A DNA stretch of 64,000 nucleotides from Onchidella celtica. Taxonomy: Eukaryota > Mollusca > Gastropoda > Systellommatophora > Onchidiidae. Below, piece after piece: positions 37,872 to 48,909 of this stretch (the first letter of the stretch is position 1; each line of letters starts with the position of its first letter). The notes beneath the pieces were generated by a model. The model ran no database searches. It saw only the letters and a program-made list of their open reading frames with translations, and was not told the DNA's origin. The position numbers and the translations under genes are program-made. The DNA lies in assembly GCA_963931925.1 (NCBI GenBank), contig OZ007576.1, positions 12,195,582 to 12,259,581 of the forward strand, given 5' to 3'.

Positions 37872-37887
37872 AGGGCCCATACACGAT
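37872..37887 (+). repeat. Left terminal inverted repeat of Harbinger element
   Basis: AGGGCCCATACACGAT, preceded by target duplication TTA (37869-37871). Followed by AT-rich palindromic repeats of TCAAAATTTTGA type to about 38100, which are candidate transposase-binding sites. Confidence 0.92.
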
Positions 37888-38165
37888 AAAAAAAGTCGTC
37901 AAAATTTTGATTCAAATTTTTGACATCAAAATTTTGATGAGAAATTTGATCGTGTGTAGGGTGTTTTGATGTCAAAAAAAATTTGAATCAAAATTTTGAC
38001 GGATCAACTTCAGTTGATATTTTTTGATGAGTTGTCAAATTTTTGATACGAGCTATCAAATTTTTGATTCGTTTGTGGGCTCGTGTCAAAATTTTGATCA
38101 AATAAATTTCTTTTTCCTAGTTGACAACCAAGACGGCAGGACAAGAAATTAAATAAGAAATCACA

Positions 38166-40546
38166 ATGTCTTCAAAGAAAGAGAATGAAAAGAAATTTTT
38201 AATAGAACTGCTTGAGGTGTATCAGATTGCCGGCACTGTGGAAAATCAAGTCGGAGGACTATCACAACCGGTTTAAAAAAGCTGAATCCTACAACACCCT
38301 TTTGAGGAAATATCAGGAATTTTTTAAACAAGGATCAATGGAAGAAATGAAAAAAAAGCTTAACAATATGCGAACAAACTTTAGAAACGAGCTACGAAAG
38401 ATCGAGAAAAGTTCAAGATCAGAAGCTGGCAGTGACGAACTATAGGAGTCAAGGGCATGGTTCATGTCTGCGATGATGTTCTTAAAAGACCAAGAGACCC
38501 CTGCCAGGTCAAGAAGTACCCTGCCGGATGTAAGCAACACTGAACAAGACACAATTGATGTAAGTAAATTGTATTTATTATTGTCCCCCAATTTCTTCTA
38601 GCCATGAAAACTGCAATTGATCCATAAGCCCAGGAAATCTTGACATTCTATTCCAGTTGACTATTGTGAAGTCAACCCTGCACCAAATCGCGTTCAGCTT
38701 CATTTTATCCATTAACCATACACAGGCCACACAGTCTCATTTTGATGCACATAAAGTCTGTTTGTATGAAACCATTACGCAATTCTGGCATCTTGCCATG
38801 GAACTTGTCCTTGTGTGCAAAAGTGTTGGCGGTAAGAATCTCGTACACCGCGTACCATCGCTCCAATGTTTCTACTTCTGCATGTCCTCAAACTTTCAAT
38901 TAGATGTTGTTCTTCTCGCCAGTCCGCTGGGTGGATCTCGTGATTAGCATCTTCCCAGTCCACACTTCCAGCTCTCAAGTAGTGTTTTGATTTCTTGCGA
39001 AGGAAATTGTGCAGATAACAGCATGCTAGCGTAATAGTTGCAGCTTTTTCAGGGGCAAGTTGTATGGGGCTTCGAAATACCCCAAACCTGGCGGAAAGTA
39101 TTCCAAAAGCATTTTCTGACACCCGCCTCGCTCTGCTCAAGCGATAGTTGAACACGCGTTGGTCATGCTCTAATTTGTCCCCTCCGTATGGCTTTAAAAG
39201 ATTTTCTGTCATTCCAAATGCATCATCTGCGACGAAAACAAACGGCATTTTGCTTCCGTTCTGAACTATTGGCTCTGGTTGCGGAAGGTTCAAAGCGGCT
39301 TCTTCAAGGCGTCGGCCGAATTCAGTCACTGCTATCACCCCTCCATCGGAAACGCGCCCATTAACGCATGCATCGGCCATAATGAATTCATAATTGTCAT
39401 TGACAACTGCCATGAGTACGATGCTGAAGAATTTCTTGTAATTGAAGTAAAATGAACCGGATCCGACAGGTTTTTTGATAGCAATGTGCTTTCATCTATA
39501 GCACCTAAGCAGTGCGGAAAATTCCAGGCCGACTTGAAGGCTTCACTCGTCAGTCTCCATTCTTCTGGTGTTGTTGGAATCTGAAAAATGAATTAAATCT
39601 TGCTATTAAAAATTCAAAAACTCCCCCCCCCCCCCTATTTGAACTCATTTTTTGTTTTATTTTGATTGGCATGTGTATTTAGTGTAGTGATTAGGAGAGT
39701 GCTGTTGAGGATTGAAGTATTTATCCTACTTATTAAGACAGCTTGTTTTAGTTAAATTTATCTGGAGTTTACATTACTAAAAGCTACTAACAGTGGTTAC
39801 TTTGGGTTACATTGAGTAAACATAAAGTAAAAGGGAACATTTTAGCCTTTAAAACACGAGTAAATCAATAAAACAAATGTCCTTATGAAGCCTGGCACAT
39901 AGATCTGAGCAAAAAAAAAATTATTAAAAAACTTACGATTGTTGAAATATCGATACCAAACAAAGTCTAATCAAATTCGTGTGTGATTCTATTCCAGGAT
40001 GAAGGTTGCCCACAAGAAAGTACTAAAGATGGAGAAGCAGAAGACAGCGAGGAACCATCTACATCTACAGCGATAACACGCCCACTGCCCAGACCGACAA
40101 CGCCGTCATCCTCCAATCAGTCTGTGCCTACTACTACTATCAGAAAACGAAAATCAGCCCCGGAAGCCGAGAAAGCGGAGCTCCTGTCGTTGGCCAAAGC
40201 ACGCTTAGCTGAGCCGGACGACCCGTACCTGAGCCAAGCCAAGACATGGGCACATGAATTGAAAAGTATGGATCCCAGGCTACAGCTGTGGGCGAAGAAG
40301 AAAGCCGTAAATGACATCTTATTTGAAGGTCGATGCGGAACGCTGCACAAACATTCAGTCCAAATTAATTGTGACACTCCCACACCGCACAGCAGTCGAT
40401 GCAGTACACCATATTATTCTCAGACGGAATCTGCCTCCTTCTTGAAGAATGACCAAGGCGGACACTTTTCGCAAGAGCCAAATGAATGCATTGGAAACCA
40501 AAGCAGTCTCGCTCAGTTTTGCAGCAATTTCAACCCTAACGTTTAA
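38166..40546 (+). pseudogene. Harbinger MADF (Myb/SANT-like) DNA-binding protein, two exons, broken
   Basis: Exon 1 (38166-38559) starts at ATG as MSSKKENEKKFLIELLEVY. After a one-base insertion at about 38223 it continues with LPALWKIKSEDYHNRF, TLLRKYQEFF, MKKKLNNMRTNFRNELRKIE and SEAGSDEL, the order of motifs in a MADF domain. A TAG stop at 38443-38445 replaces what should be an aromatic residue in the DELYESRAWF context. The frame then stays open to a donor GTAAGT at 38560. Exon 2 (39998-40546) follows acceptor ATTCCAG. It encodes an acidic Ser/Thr/Pro-rich linker, a basic patch (IRKRKSAPEAEK) and a C-terminal helix-like segment ending near KKAVNDILFEG, which resembles the BESS-like tail of these proteins. 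The full product would be about 314 residues. It is probably the DNA-binding and nuclear-import partner of the transposase. Confidence 0.87.
38560..39997 (+). other. Predicted intron of MADF gene containing transposase exon 2
   Basis: Donor GTAAGT at 38560 and acceptor ATTCCAG ending at 39997 join GAT to GAT in the same frame. The 1438-bp intron contains the whole minus-strand transposase exon 2 (38775-39580). Confidence 0.75.
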
Positions 40547-41342
40547 GAAGATTGTGAAAATCGACATTTCTTATGGTGTGCATTCTGCTTTTGCTTTTTT
40601 GCTTAGATTCCCTTTTTCTTTCATTTGTCATATCATACCAATGTCACTTCATTTTGATGTTCAATACTTTGGTTTAATAACAAACTTTCAAATTTCAAAA
40701 ACAGTTACATCATGTTGAATTTGTCATTGTATTTCCGTTTTAAAAAAGGCATTGATTTATAAAAGGTACAGGTGTGCCCACCCTCTTGATTCCTGAGGCT
40801 AGTTAAAGAGTCTTATTTTTAAACTTGCGCCATGAAGCTTCCTTTTCTGTTATAGCGTTTTCACAGTTCTTAAAAGACAAAGACCAACACATTAACAACA
40901 ATATCGTACAATGTAAATTCACCTCACCTTTATAACCCCCTGACGCTTCAGACAAACGATAATGGCCTCGCATGTTTCGATGACCAACTTTCCTATCGCT
41001 TGTGGCGATGTTGCTGTCAGGAATTTCAAGTCTTCAAAGGAATTTCCAGACGCCAGGTACCTCAGTGTGATGGACAAGCGTTCACTTGGTGAAATGGATG
41101 AACGCATTACTGTGTCTTTTTTCCTTACCAATGGCTCCGAGTAACTCATCAAACGATTGCGCATCCATTCGTAGGAAGTTACGGAAGTCCTCAGGTTCGC
41201 TAATACGTAATTCTTTTAGAAGATTAGCATGCCCGTAGGTTCCGCGCTGTAATAACCAGTTCTTGGACCATTTCCGCCGTTTACGAGGTCTTTCATCCGA
41301 GTCCAAGGCAATTACAAGTGCTATGGCCACTGATACGTCCAT
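38775..41342 (-). pseudogene. PIF/Harbinger DDE transposase, two exons, two frameshifts
   Basis: Exon 1 is about 41342-40928. It begins MDVSVAIAL, continues with a basic KRRKWSKNWLLQRG segment and the family motifs NFLRMDAQSFDELL, RKKDTVMRSSISPSERL and ITLRYLASG. It ends at GVIK before a donor GTGAGG. Exon 2 (39580-38775) follows an acceptor TTTTTCAG and starts IPTTPEEWR, so the two exons join in phase. The DDE triad is visible: D in GAID (about 39494-39505), D in VADDAFG and E in SENAFG. The predicted product is about 400 residues, normal for the family. Two lesions break it: a frame change near 41136-41143 between LL and EPLV, and a one-base loss near 39493 directly after GAID. The product would cut and join transposon ends in the nucleus with the MADF partner. 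The intron holds exon 2 of that partner on the other strand. Confidence 0.92.
39581..40927 (-). other. Predicted intron of transposase gene containing MADF exon 2
   Basis: Read on the minus strand, the donor is GTGAGG after GTTATAAAG and the acceptor is TTTTTCAG before ATTCCAAC. Splicing gives GVIK-IPTT, which matches the family context. The 1347-bp intron contains the plus-strand MADF exon 2 (39998-40546). Confidence 0.75.
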
Positions 41343-41473
41343 GTCGAAGATTTTGACAAAACTGAATTTTGATTAAAAAAAAACGTGGATACGTGTGTGG
41401 GAAATTGTACATCAAAATTTTGAATCAAAATTTCCCATCAAAAATTTGAATCAAAATTTTGACGACTTTTTTG

Positions 41474-41490
41474 ATCGTGTATGGGCCCCT
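41474..41490 (-). repeat. Right terminal inverted repeat of Harbinger element
   Basis: ATCGTGTATGGGCCCCT on the plus strand, the reverse complement of the left end with one extra base, followed by target duplication TTA at 41491-41493. The adjoining 41400-41473 repeats the left subterminal TCAAAATTTTGA motifs in inverse order. Confidence 0.92.
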
Positions 41491-41791
41491 TTAGTCTTAC
41501 AGGTTTCTACGCTTTCCTCAGTGGCATGCAGAGATTTGTTGATACCCGGAACCAACACTCCTTGACTGTATTCCCCAAGACTCAAGTGTACTGCCTGGTA
41601 GTGAGAAATGTTAGAAAGGAAGACAGTATTGACGTGTAATAGGTTCTCTACCCTGGTCTCGCTTATTAAAACACGGATCCTCATTCATACCAGCTTGTGG
41701 GACTGTATAATATGGCAGCTGTACAACCAAGTTAATGGCGATAATTTTAAAGTTCACAAAATTTAATTTTTATTTCACTCTTTGATTGGAT

Positions 41792-42066
41792 GCCCGGGAG
41801 CATGATTTTTTTACGTACGAGCTTTAGCAAATATTCAGGACCGGGGCAGCAACACACCCCCTAAACACAGGACAGCTCCAACACATCCCAGGGATTTTCG
41901 GGGACGTTCAGAGTCATATCAGGCACAGTCCAGAGATTGCAGCACCCAGGGCAGTGTTCGATAGGACGAGAAATCCCTTAGCCGATGACCTGTGTTTGAG
42001 GGTGTGTTGCTGCCCCGCTCCTGAATTTGCTAAAGCTCGTACGGGAAAAAATCACGCTTCCCGGGG
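41792..42066. mobile_element. Foldback MITE with about 90-bp arms
   Basis: The left arm starts CCCGGGAGCATGATTTTTT and continues ACGTACGAGCTTTAGCAAAT and GGGGCAGCAACACACCC. The right arm is its inverse, ending TCACGCTTCCCGGG. It begins 300 bp right of the Harbinger element. Confidence 0.83.
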
Positions 42067-42842
42067 CCGTCACCCCCTGCCCCCCTTTCTGCACGACACT
42101 GCTCTTCTCCTGTTCCTGTTGTCCTCCCAATCGTGTGCTTCCTCCCAGGTTGTCTGTCGTATGATATATCAGCTGATGATGTGATCACGATACCGCACCG
42201 ATATATACTTTCTCTATAGCTGTATTGTTTGACCAGTTGTTACAATTTAAGCCATATCCGGCTATTAGCACCTCTAAACTCTGTTTAGTACCATACAAAA
42301 TTAGCGCTTAAAAGTTTCAGGGCTTAACAGAGTCAGCCAGAATATTTTACAAGACAGATCTATGTATACATTATATGTATATAAGTGCATGTGTGATTCA
42401 AATGTAAAGTAGTATTAATTACTTTACAAAATATTGTACAATAGCAAGGATTTATTATAGTTGTTTTTTTTTTTACTAGTCCGTGTCCTCTGGAAACACC
42501 AGCATGCTAACTGAAAAATGGTAACTTTTTATAATCATCTTTCAAATGGCGAAATAGACAATGATCTTTTTCATCACAGTAAAAGGACGACGCAGACCAT
42601 CAGTTTCGTAACAAGAAGTAACAAGCCACAGACACATAATCCGCCAAAGTTGTATACCGGTACTCTCACATTCACGGACTAATGAAATATTATTCCTACA
42701 ACAAAAAACTAGTGTAAAGACCCATCTTTTCCAGAAACACTTCTAGTGTTGAAGTCTTTTATTCCCAATCCAGGTATTTTCTCAGTTCAATTTATTTTGG
42801 CTGTTTTGTTGTTTGATTTCTGCCTTTTTAATCTCGATGATA

Positions 42843-42935
42843 ATTATGTCTATGATATGTGTGTGTGTGTGTGTGTAAGGATGGCGAGCATAAGAGTGTA
42901 TGCAATGGAGTGTGCATGAGAGAGAGAGAGAGAGG

Positions 42936-42999
<64 letters not shown>

Positions 43000-43028
43000 G
43001 AGAGAGAGAAGGAGAGAGAGAGAGGGGG
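42843..43028 (+). repeat. GT then GA microsatellite
   Basis: (GT)n at 42858-42877 and (GA)n with GGGA interruptions at 42917-43026. Confidence 0.96.
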
Positions 43029-43029
43029 T

Positions 43030-44460
43030 TGAGTACAGATGGAGAGTACAAGACTTTCTGTAAAGTAGCCTAGAGTATTTTTTTTTTGTATTTGTTCCCA
43101 AAGTAAATTATCTTCATTATTATAATTATTATTATAATTGTTATTATGATTATTATCAACTGACACAAAGATTGCAATACAATTTTGTTCAGTCACACAC
43201 ACATACATATATCTGAATAGTCTAAAGGCGTTACCTGTCACCAAAAATGCCAACGATTATGGCGTGGCCCCCGTCCAGTACTCCTATGTTATGCGTTTCT
43301 CACCCACGCACTCCCTCCCCCCACTCATTCCCACGTCAAAATGCTCCACACCCACGCCAGATTTACCAATTCCTTGAATACATCGAACGCAAACAAACCC
43401 CATGATGTGACTAATTGGCTTTGGCCACTTTTAGCCCACCTGCAACACCAACGTCATTTAGCAAATGCTTCAGATCAGCGCACTACTATTAAAGGCCGAA
43501 CCTTTCCTTGAACTACCAAGACAATAGTGAATAGACATGCGTAGGCTGGAGTCCGTGATGAGCTATGGTGGAAAACACTGGACCAGCGGACCGATGTCTG
43601 TCATACAAGGGAAACGTGCCGGAAACTTATTAAACACTCTTCAGCTAGTACGAAGAAAGGCATGAGGATCTGTCTCCATGGATACAGGGTAAACAATGGT
43701 TCTGTGTAAAATTATGGTCTTCAGGCAAGACATAATTGTTGCTATTTTGTTTCCTTTCTTTCATTTTATGAGGAAGATAGGTTGGGACATGGATTTAAGG
43801 GATTGAATGAAAAAACAACAACAGCATTGAGCCATAAATGAATATAAGCAAGTCAAGTAATAAAGATTGTTAACGCAAGGACGGTCAGAATATATAAACT
43901 ACTGGAGTTCTATTTATAGTTTAAATATTTAGAGACTTAACGATAGGAAAGAGGAGAAGCAGAATAATGAGGGGAGAGAGAGAGAAAAACAAGTATGACC
44001 AGATATGGAAGGCGAGCAGCCTAGACAGGTAGACATGCCATTTAAAACTGAAGAACAGGGAGTGAACCAGCTCGTGTTTCATCAGCATTACCAATTTTGT
44101 CTCACTCTAGATAATTCCAGATTATTTTGACTGAGGTCACATGACACAAACAAGGAAAAAGATGCACGTGGGACCCTCTTTTGAAAATAACAAAAGAAGA
44201 AGAAGAAGAAAAGAAAGGAATATGAATTTCCTCCATTTTCCAGAAAAAAAAAACGAATGCCTGACTGCACCAGTCGTGGAATATTGTCATTTGCATTGGA
44301 TCACATTAATTCTGCCCCAGTTACCTATGCTGGGAGTATTTCTCTCCTCAACCCACTTCACCCCAGTAGCAAAAAAAAAACAAAACAACCCAACAACACC
44401 AACAACCTTGCGCGCTTCCTTCCTGGTTTTGGCTCACTCATTTCTCTTTGTCCAGGTCTA
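43030..44460. other. No gene seen
   Basis: Includes an ATT-rich patch near 43110-43155. No coding or repeat match recognised. Confidence 0.45.
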
Positions 44461-44468
44461 CCCTTTGT

Positions 44469-44658
44469 CAGTGGCGGATCTGCCATGAAACGAATGAAAC
44501 TTAAGCTTCAGGGCCCCTGATCCCGGAGGGGCCCCGAAGAAACGTTCTTAATGAGTGAATTTGAGACGTTGCTCTATTGTTTGCTGGTTGCGAAGGGGCC
44601 CCATAACAGTTCAAGCTCCAGGGACCCCTCCCCCCCCCCAAAAGTAGGCCCACCACTG
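44469..44658. mobile_element. hAT-type MITE, 'CAGTGGCGGAT' family, copy 2
   Basis: Starts CAGTGGCGGATCTGCCATG and ends AGTAGGCCCACCACTG. Flanks CCCTTTGT and CCCTCTGG match at 6 of 8. It aligns with 31741-31921. Confidence 0.8.
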
Positions 44659-44757
44659 CCCTCTGGTTCAAATCACTGTACCACTTAGGCGTTCTAATTA
44701 CACTTCTGAACGCCTTTGCTGTACCACTCTTCGGTGATCGGAGAAAAGGGGAGTTTG

Positions 44758-44818
44758 AGTTTGAGTTTAGAGAAAGCACGTCGACACGGTAACGGTCACG
44801 TTGTGCTAGGAGGAAGCC
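44758..44818 (-). repeat. 'TAGCACAATGTGACCGTTA' interspersed repeat, inverse copy
   Basis: On the minus strand CCTAGCACAACGTGACCGTT and GTCGACGTGCTTTCTCTAAA followed by CTCAAACTCAAACTC. The CAAACT repetition resembles a SINE-like 3' tail. Confidence 0.7.
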
Positions 44819-45237
44819 AAGATGATAGGCAGAGTGTAACACAATGATAGGACAGGGGAGACACCCTACCAGACACGCCAACCAACCACCCGTTGTTAAA
44901 CCTGCTCGCGTTTTAATGTGGTTCATTTGAATATCATTTATGTTGAAATCACAGTCTGTTATTTTGCCACAGAGCAATTAAATGTTTGTCACTGACACCT
45001 CAGTGGAAAGGGACTTGAGATTCTGATCTTTTCATCAAGCTCCGCTTATGAACATAATCAGACCATGGTATTCGTGGCCACTCTTGAGAGGGGCAGGACA
45101 CAGAACAAATAATGGCCCATCTATAAGGTATTATGCTCCGGGGGGTGGCGGCGAGGGAAGGGTGAGTTCAACGTTTGAAAAACTTACATGGTGAAAAGGG
45201 GGGGGGGGTGTTAAAAATAGGCAAAAAATCAAGCGTG

Positions 45238-45774
45238 CAAGGGATTCAAGTGTTCCTGGTCCATACAAGTGATTCAAGTGTTCCTGGTCCATACAAGTGA
45301 TTCAAGTGTTCCTGGTCCATACAAGTGATTCAAGTGTTCCTGGTCCATACAAGTGATTCAAGTGTTCCTGGTCCATACAAGTGATTCAAGTGTTCCTGGT
45401 CCATACAAGTGATTCAAGTGTTCCTGGTCCATACAAGTGATTCAAGTGTTCCTGGTCCATACAAGTGATTCAAGTGTTCCTGGTCCACACAAGTGATTCA
45501 GGTGTTCCTGGTCCATACAAGTGATTCAAGTGTTCCTGGTCCATACAAGTGATTCAAGTGTTCCTGGTCCATACAAGTGATTCAAGTGTTCCTGGTCCAT
45601 ACAAGTGATTCAAGTGTTCCTGGTCCATACAAGTGATTCAAGTGTTCCTGGTCCATACAAGTGATTCAAGTGTTCCTGGTCCATACAAGTGATTCAAGTG
45701 TTCCTGGTCCATACAAGTGATTCAAGTGTTCCTGGTCCATACAAGTGATTCAAGTGTTCCTGGTCCATACAAGT
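45238..45774 (+). repeat. 28-bp minisatellite, about 19 units
   Basis: Unit AAGTGATTCAAGTGTTCCTG plus GTCCATAC. Nearly all units are identical. One unit near 45480-45510 differs (CACACAAG, TTCAGGTG). No stop codons in one minus-strand frame, but this is a consequence of the repeat and not a gene. Confidence 0.97.
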
Positions 45775-45921
45775 TTTATCCAGTTCTTTAAGTTCCGAAA
45801 AAAAAAGAAGGGGGGGGGGGGACTGGAAATGCCAAGCAATTTTTTGCACAAGAGACAAAAACTCACAATGCATTGCGCTCCGCAGTATATTTTGTCCAAT
45901 TATCACCAAAAGAAGTGATTA

Positions 45922-46107
45922 AGCTGGGTTTTCATCTGTACCGAAACGGAAACGGTAACGGAAACGTCAAAAACGTTCAGTAGTGAAATAGATAGAATGC
46001 TTTCATTTCCACGCGAACGCCGTTTCCGTACACATGGAACCACTCTCTCTTTTTACTTTTTGGTAGACTTTTGACGTTTCCGTTTCCGTTCACATGAAAG
46101 CCCAGCT
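45922..46107. mobile_element. Harbinger-type MITE, copy 2
   Basis: Starts AGCTGGGTTTTCATCTGTAC and ends GTTCACATGAAAGCCCAGCT. It is flanked by TTA (45919-45921, 46108-46110). The ends extend inward as ACGGAAACGTCAAAA-like arms, so the element can fold into a long hairpin. Confidence 0.88.
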
Positions 46108-46110
46108 TTA

Positions 46111-47530
46111 GTCGTTCAAAATTTACAACCTGCAAAGAAAGACAGAGCTAATATTTTTGCATGAAATGATGTTGGAAGAGAATATTTTCGACCTAGATTG
46201 GCTTACCGTCTTTTTCCCTAACCAGGCAGCGAACATTTCATAATTCTGTAAATCAAGCTTGACTAAGTTTTTCTCTAGCCTTCCTCACGATCTGCTGCCA
46301 ACGAATCATTCACTGATTCACCCTTAATGTCCAAATCAACAGCTTGGAAAATCGTTCCTAATGGCCGTGAATTTTCTGCGAATGAGGAGCCACAACTCGG
46401 GAACTCGTGATATCAAAATAAGGAAACGGACGCTTTTTGATTTTCTCTTTATGTTGTATTATTGGGTGCAGAGGCTGCATTTCAAGGTCGTGGTAGAAGG
46501 TTCAGTTTTCTTCATTAGCAGTCAAGTTGGTTTTCATTACACTTATCCTTCCCCGTACATCGTGGGTCAAATGGCACCAGAAGCAGTTAAAAACATGTGT
46601 AGCCGCCTGACAAAATGAAGCACATTTCGGCTCTGCCAGATTCGAGAAAGTCGTTAAAAGGCATCATAGGGTCAATTTGATTGGTTTTGCCTTTTCGGTA
46701 TTTTTGAAACGTTTAACCTCTTTACTATTCCTTTTCCAAATGATAATCCTGTTTGAGAAGGGTATTAATGCCTGAAAACTGACTTTGAATCCAGTCACCA
46801 TCAATAATTTTGATGACAAGCTGAAACCTTAAAAGCGTTTTGCTGAAAACCATGGTTCTGTCACTTCCATAATTATCCTCTCTGCTAATTAAATTACATT
46901 TTTTATTTATTTTTTTTACCAAAGGATAGGACTGAATAACCTATTTGGTGATACAGAATATCCCCATACCACCAAAAAATGCACGAAGTGCCTCATTTTG
47001 TCTTGTACCTACACATTTTATTTCTGGGACTTTATTCTTGAAATTCCAAGCTATTCCCCAGCGACGTCATTAAGATTTGCACGTCATGCTGACCCACATA
47101 CGCACATGCATTTTTTTTACTATTCCTACCAGGGCATCCCGAGATCACACAGACACCATAGTTTTAAAGAGTTTTAATTTATTGTCCTTCTAATGAGGAT
47201 TTTATTGTCATACCAGTAGTCGTACGTAATGGGGTTTCACTTTCAGATACATCACACTCTAGAAGATGATTTTATTGTTACATCGCAACACTCAGTTCCA
47301 TTCCTCCCCCCCCCTCCCCCGCCCCCTTGCTATTTGCTTTTGTTTTTTGAAATTGGTTCCGAGATTTTCGTTTTTATAAGTGGCAGTCAATCAATCTGCT
47401 CCAGTTCTGCCAAGCCCTTTTTTCTCTTGGGTCCATTACTTGGTGTGTACAGCTCTACAGTTTTAAATTTCATGATTATCAGATTATTTCAAATGGCGCT
47501 CGGCTTCGACTGTCAACCGGACCTGAGCTA
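46111..47530. other. No gene seen
   Basis: One pyrimidine patch near 47305-47325. No coding domain or repeat family recognised. Confidence 0.45.
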
Positions 47531-47531
47531 G

Positions 47532-47705
47532 ACAGACAGTTAGATAGATAGATAGATATAAGATAGATAGATAGATAGATAGATAGTTAGATAGATAGAT
47601 AGATAGATAGATTTCAGCATTGCTCCCCCTATACACACATATACACACGCTCTTTCTCTCTCTCCCTGTCTCCCCCCCCCCGTCTCTCTTTCTCTCTCTC
47701 TCTCT

Positions 47706-47764
<59 letters not shown>
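47532..47764 (+). repeat. GATA then CT microsatellite
   Basis: (GATA)n at 47542-47612 and (CT)n at 47650-47763. Confidence 0.96.
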
Positions 47765-47769
<5 letters not shown>

Positions 47770-48382
47770 AGTGGACATGAGATACCATAAATCATTGCAG
47801 GGCGAAGTGCCCAGATCTCCGCCTCGCACCACTGTGTTTGTTATTGTTGTAAACCCGTGTACTCACGCAAGCCTAAAGAACTCCTCCTGGCGAGTAGAGC
47901 GAGAGAGACAAAGAGAGAAGATTTACAGCGTCTGACGTTCTCCTGATGGTCCCAGATCGATGGAGAATTAATTGTCTCCGCTTCGTTATCGCTGGACACT
48001 GCAGCTGATTACAGGTAGAGACTGGGAGGTCAGGCTAATCAAACTCAACAGTGGACGGTGTGGAAGGTGATGTGAGGGTCCAACATGAGGTCAAGGGGAA
48101 GTAATTTTGACAGCCTGCCCTATCGCGCGCAAGCCTTCACTCCCTTGATTACTCTGAATGTAATACTGGATGAATAAATTTTTGGGTGTAGGGACACGGC
48201 AGTGGGTAAGGGGGGGGGGGTAGGGAGAGGAGACATGAAGGAATGGACAGAATCAGAACAAGAACAAGAAAGGAACAACAGACAGACAGGAAGATGAACA
48301 GACAGAGAAAGTTGAGGGTAGGCTGATTGTCCGAGAGTGTGAGATACTCTTGTTTGAGAATGTTAAAAATGCCTCAAACATT

Positions 48383-48540
48383 GGGGGACACCGTGGTCTA
48401 GGGGGGTAGGATCCAGCACCTAGTCTTGTCGGGTAAGAACGAAAAACTCGGAGGGCCCGAGTTAAAGATACCTTGGCAGTTGGAAATCGAAAAGAGCAGG
48501 CCGAACAGGCCGCTGCCAGGGCAAAATTAAATAAAATTCA
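48383..48540 (+). mobile_element. tRNA-derived SINE, copy 6, internally deleted head
   Basis: Begins GGGGGACACCGTGGTCTAG (A box) and then jumps directly to GGGGGGTAGGATCCAGCACC in the body, so the B box and linker are missing. The body continues with AAAGATACCTTGGCAGTTGG and GAGCAGGCCGAACAGGCCGC. Confidence 0.88.
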
Positions 48541-48909
48541 TCCCTACCAGTACCACTCCCTTCCCTCGTCCCCCCCCCCCCAAAACAACAACAACAACAA
48601 CAACGACAACACAAAAACCCGCCGGCCGGCGCTGCACCATGGCGACGACGTACCTGCTCCAGTTGTAACTGGGCTGCAATGACACAAAGGTAGATTTCCC
48701 AAATGGGATTAAAGAAGTTTACAAAATACGAAACACAAATACAAAAATACCAGCAAGTTGGTACAGATGAGGATGACAGGCGACTAAAAAGTCAAGGAAG
48801 AGCGGATAATCACAGGAGAATAGGAATTATAATCATCAGCATCGTTATGATTTTGAGAGTGTTATGGACGAAGAGCTGTTTTCGTAGGTGGAAGATGGTT
48901 AGGCCCAAG

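Larger units (their letters stand above)
37872..41490. mobile_element. PIF/Harbinger DNA transposon, near-complete, two-gene, inactivated
   Basis: The left end AGGGCCCATACACGAT and the right end, read on the opposite strand as AGGGGCCCATACACGAT, are terminal inverted repeats differing by one G. The element is flanked by TTA at 37869-37871 and 41491-41493, the 3-bp TWA duplication typical of PIF/Harbinger. Homology between the ends continues inward as AT-rich palindromic motifs of the TCAAAATTTTGA type for more than 100 bp. Inside are both proteins known from this superfamily, a DDE transposase (minus strand) and a MADF/Myb-like DNA-binding protein (plus strand). In studied Harbinger elements the second protein helps nuclear import and end binding of the transposase. 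Both genes here carry small disabling lesions, so this copy should be inactive, although most of the sequence is intact. Full-length relatives elsewhere in the genome are likely. Confidence 0.93.

Noticed and set aside
37872-41490. Exaptation of the transposase as a host gene (HARBI1-like)
   Set aside because: Intact terminal repeats, the target duplication and several inactivating lesions show a transposon copy and not a conserved host gene.
43030-43253. Part of a 141-residue minus-strand frame
   Set aside because: Open only because of the GA and GT microsatellites. The rest is AT-rich with Asn runs from AAT repeats.
45238-45774. CRISPR-like array of short direct repeats
   Set aside because: The 28-bp units are contiguous with no unique spacers, and the context is a eukaryotic repeat region.
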